A stretch of 64,000 bases of DNA from Atopsyche davidsoni (Eukaryota; Arthropoda; Insecta; Trichoptera; Hydrobiosidae), in contig JAILWY010000004.1 in the NCBI GenBank assembly GCA_022113835.1, forward strand, positions 6,265,501 through 6,329,500, written 5' to 3'. This document shows positions 60,980 through 64,000 of this stretch, piece by piece. Position 1 is the first letter of the stretch; each line of letters opens with the position of its first letter. The notes below the pieces were generated by a model that was not told the origin of the DNA, searched no databases, and worked only from the letters and a program-made list of their open reading frames with translations. The position numbers were made by a program, and so were the translations under genes.

Positions 60980-61120
60980 CCCGACAAGCGAGGAGTCCAT
61001 GTGTAAACTTTACTCGGGAAAACATTCTTCTGGCTTATTGCAACATTGGATAACTAACCATAAAGACCATTCGCCTGGAAGTCTTGAAACTTCTGAATTC
61101 TTCGACTCCATGCGGGTGAG
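60980..61120 (+). CDS. Weak candidate first coding exon
   Basis: ATG at 60999 opens MCKLYSGKHSSGLLQHW and continues to ...FFDSMR, where a donor-like CGG|GTGAGA follows at about 61115. The block is GC-richer than its flanks. The start context is poor and the peptide is not recognised. Confidence 0.18.
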
Positions 61121-61755
61121 ATATTTCAAACTGAATGATTTTCTTAACGCTGCTGAGATATCAAATTTATTTATTACAATCTTCTAAACTTTTTGTGGGT
61201 TGCTTTAATGATCATTTATGTATCAATATTTATTAACAACAAATAATATATTATTTGCAATATTATACTGAGATTCTATAAGATATTTTTGTTAGGGTAT
61301 ATTATAAAACTAAACTGAAAATATCATGAGGGTAAGTGTAGCCATCCATGTCAAATAATTTTTTTTTCGTCAGGTGCTTAAAATTAAAATGATATATACT
61401 TTTAAAAAAATATAAGCAACAAGACAATACCAAACTAAAAAAAATTTTGAACACATATTTTTTTATAATATAAACGTAAAAAATCCACTCTTAGAAAAAA
61501 GTTTTTTTCACAATTAAACTAAGTTGACGATACTTATTCATTTCGTTGAAAACTTTCAGGCATATAAACTTTATGATTTGAACTTAAAGTTAAACAAATA
61601 AATTACGCTTGAAGAATTTCAAAATACAATTAATTCAAAATGAAATGTGTCCCTTTAAACAGAAGTATGTGAGAATCAAAAGAACTCAAGCCTTTTCATT
61701 TCCTGGCGAAGTTTGTCGAGCACGTACAATAGTTTTATTTATTTTCTGGATCCTA

Positions 61756-61892
61756 ACTAGGGGCTGGCCGAGACATTAAACCTCCTGGCGGAACAAGGAT
61801 TCGAACTCACCCCCAGTCACTCCAGGAAGTCCTGAAACGTCTTGTGGACTTAAAACTATTCGTAGGGGCAGCGCTGACTCCAGCCCCTATGC
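61756..61892 (-). repeat. B-box-like sequence between short inverted repeats
   Basis: TAGGGGCTGG (61758) and CCAGCCCCTA (61880) are inverted. Between them the minus strand has GAGTTCGAATCCTTG, close to a pol III B box. It may be a tRNA-derived repeat; no A box is evident. Confidence 0.3.
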
Positions 61893-62194
61893 GAAAGCTA
61901 ATTTCGTTTGGAGTTTTACCCGATTCAGTGACTGCACCTCCAGTGAGCTGAGCAGTTCCTGATTTAATCTGTGGAAAATGTGTTATCGATCTATTTTATA
62001 TTTTCAAGGTGTCGGCTTAAGTGGGTTTGTGATAAATTTTTGAACGAAAATATTTACCACATATGTTAAGGCACTCAAACTTGCAAAAAAAAAACAAAAG
62101 ACATTACTAAAGTCTACATAAAGCAAATTTATAGATTTTTATATACTTAATATATGTTCAAAACGAAAGTTCTTCAATATTTTTGACAAAAGCA

Positions 62195-62390
62195 TAAAAT
62201 ACCTTGCGTTTATTCCCATCGTCGGGATTTCTCTCTCTTTGGTATTCTGAGCAAGACTCTTTCATTTGTGACATCGTCGTTGCGTGGTATTTTAAGTATT
62301 ATCGTATAAAGCCATATTTTAAATGCCTTAAGTTGCTGTCTTAAGTGTCCAGGCCTCAACTCCATAAAAAAGAACTCAGTCAACCTAACA
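62195..62390 (-). pseudogene. Non-LTR retrotransposon fragment, minus strand
   Basis: The minus strand carries the GVEAWTLKTAT-like start (CAGGCCTCAACTCCATAAAA at 62350), MALYDNT-like text, and the KER/TTMG segment. It is decayed. Confidence 0.6.
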
Positions 62391-63579
62391 TTTGGTTAGT
62401 CTCTAGCGAGTTTAAAATAAAGTACTGTATTTATAATCAGATAAAATAAGAACGAGAAGATATCCAAGTACTTATCAATTTCCAATATACGTCACTTAGT
62501 GTCAACGCAATAAATATTTCAGGCTTTTCACGAAACAGGGTTAGACGGTTAAATACGGCCTCGCGATACAGTCGAAGCAAGTCGCATCGGGGTATGACAT
62601 ATATCGGATGTTAACTATTGTTCCAGTTTACGTTAATATTTATTCAACCAAAACGCTCCCCGCCCTGTGTTTGCCCAGAGAGAACAGTTTCCAAGTAAAT
62701 TAATACGGGCTTGCCCAAACAAAGTTATTTTAATAATTAATTACTAAAATTACGTAACATAACGGGATGTATTTTTAAATTTTGCTCTTTGTATGGCCTA
62801 ACAGTAAGGCTTTTTACTATTTTAGTCCTGAACGACTATACTATAACCATGTGTCTCTTTACCAGTAAATACACTTTTCTTCGATAAGTGTATGTTCACT
62901 GCTGAATATGCTTTCTTTCAATTCGTTGTATCTACATAATAATCTGATATAATTTAAATTTTGCTTTTTTTAAAACCAAATATTTAAGCCATTTTCTACC
63001 AAAGTCACGAATAAACTATCGTTTTTGTCAACTATATTATAAAACGTTTCTTTTTACCAGTAAATATACTTTTAAACGATTAATACAAACAACAAATAAA
63101 AAAACAATTATAAAAATAAAACATTTCACGTCAAAAAGCTTTTCAGCTTTATTAAGATTCAAAAAATTTATGATAATAAAAATATATTACGGAAAAAATA
63201 TTATTTATAGGATTTTACTATGAAAATGTATGCATTTTCAAATGCTGTAAATATATAAATAAATAAAAAATTATAAACCTTTCAGTATACATTAATTTAA
63301 CTGTCAACCGCAATACTGTGGCCGTTTTGCATAAAAACTCCAAAACATGCATAAAAAGATACAATAGTATTAATATTATTAAATTTGAAGATTAAAACAT
63401 ATAGATCATCAATTAAAAAATATTAAACTTTTAATAAAGTCAAATATTCTAACTGTCTAACTGTTGTTAAAACTACACAGTAATTTTAATAAATTTATTA
63501 TACAGTAATTGAAAAAAAAAATTATATCTGTTTATCTGAATAATTTTATAGTATATTCAACTTTGTGTGTTTTTAAGGC

Positions 63580-63770
63580 TAATTACAAATATTAGGTGCC
63601 GCTTGGGTGAGCTAAAAGAAGAAATTGTTTCGTCGATGCACTGCCTTTGTACGCAGATGCATGCAAAGCTTTGTTTTGCCATAGTGCGGTTCGCCATTTG
63701 TCGAATTGGATCCCGGTTAATGAAATCCAAAACGCCACGGCACTCTTGCTTTGTGATATTATGAATGGTG
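63580..63770. promoter_or_regulatory. GC-richer island with POU/SOX-like words
   Basis: ATGCATGCAAAGCTTTGTTT (63659) joins an octamer-like ATGCAAAG and a SOX-like CTTTGTT. It is distinct from the very AT-rich flanks. A 65-codon frame crosses it without known motifs. Confidence 0.25.
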
Positions 63771-64000
63771 GATTTAAATTGAATTATTTAGATACCTTCA
63801 AAGCAGACCATTTGGTTTAAACATTTGAATATCTGCGTGCTATCAAAGTAACACCAATTATCCAGCCTGCTCGTAATGAAAACAGCCATACGCTTTTAGT
63901 TATACAGCATAATAGTAATTGACATAATACAATTAAGCCGAAGTTAATTGTTATAATACTGCAAAACTAGTTTGATCAGTTGTTTGATTATTAATATACA

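Larger units (their letters stand above)
61190..63560. other. AT-rich with islands at 61690-61960 and 62520-62720
   Basis: Apart from the 61756 repeat and 62195 retrotransposon fragment nothing is supported. 62720-63560 is very AT-rich. Confidence 0.4.

Noticed and set aside
1..64000. CRISPR array, bacterial operon, rRNA gene or recognisable viral gene
   Set aside because: No regular spacer array, no rRNA-like block and no viral protein motif was seen; everything fits insect nuclear DNA.

Overview
This window looks like nuclear DNA from an arthropod, most likely an insect. It is strongly AT-rich, has very low gene density, and carries eukaryotic splice signals. It holds degraded Tc1/mariner, hAT and non-LTR retrotransposon copies of kinds common in insects, a tRNA-derived short element, and one clear MADF-BESS transcription-factor gene, a family expanded in insects. 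There are no bacterial operons, Shine-Dalgarno sites or CRISPR arrays. I cannot name the species.

Genes. The only gene I can build confidently is a three-exon MADF-BESS gene on the minus strand at 32260-33665. It encodes about 253 residues, and all its splice sites and phases agree. A good candidate for the last exon of a plus-strand gene lies at 40751-40882, with a branch point, pyrimidine tract and AG in front. If that is real, much of the DNA upstream of it may be one long intron. Weaker exon or promoter candidates are at 3559-3693 (-), 5901-6042 (+), 10058-10303 (+), 21290-21384 (-), 41930-42067 (+), 53370-53560 (-) and 60980-61120 (+). None resembles a family I can name.

Mobile DNA. (1) Three short mariner-type elements (43533, 51139, 56664) share one internal deletion: a terminal repeat is fused to the last third of the transposase gene. 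(2) More than a dozen fragments come from one non-LTR retrotransposon, all from the C-terminal tail of its reverse-transcriptase ORF and its 3' end (8.3, 9.2, 15.1, 20.9, 22.6, 26.1, 27.1, 39.1, 47.7, 50.9, 56.3-56.6, 60.4 and 62.2 kb). (3) Two hAT-type non-autonomous elements lie at 6251 and 39441, the second with a perfect 8-bp target duplication. (4) Three members of a family carry a tRNA-like body between long inverted arms (527, 46853, 49325). (5) Two families carry hammerhead-ribozyme-like hairpins between inverted repeats (11429, 37326 and 13621), in the style of Penelope-like elements. (6) There are local duplications, minisatellites and TA microsatellites.

The rest is AT-rich sequence broken every one to three kilobases by GC-richer islands of about 150-350 bases. 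These contain stop codons in most frames but are compositionally distinct, with CRE, homeodomain-type, E-box and POU/SOX-like words. They could be conserved regulatory elements of a large gene or intergenic region; proof needs cross-species alignment. Many of the 60-140 codon ORFs in this window are chance readings of AT-rich DNA, of transposon remnants or of these islands.
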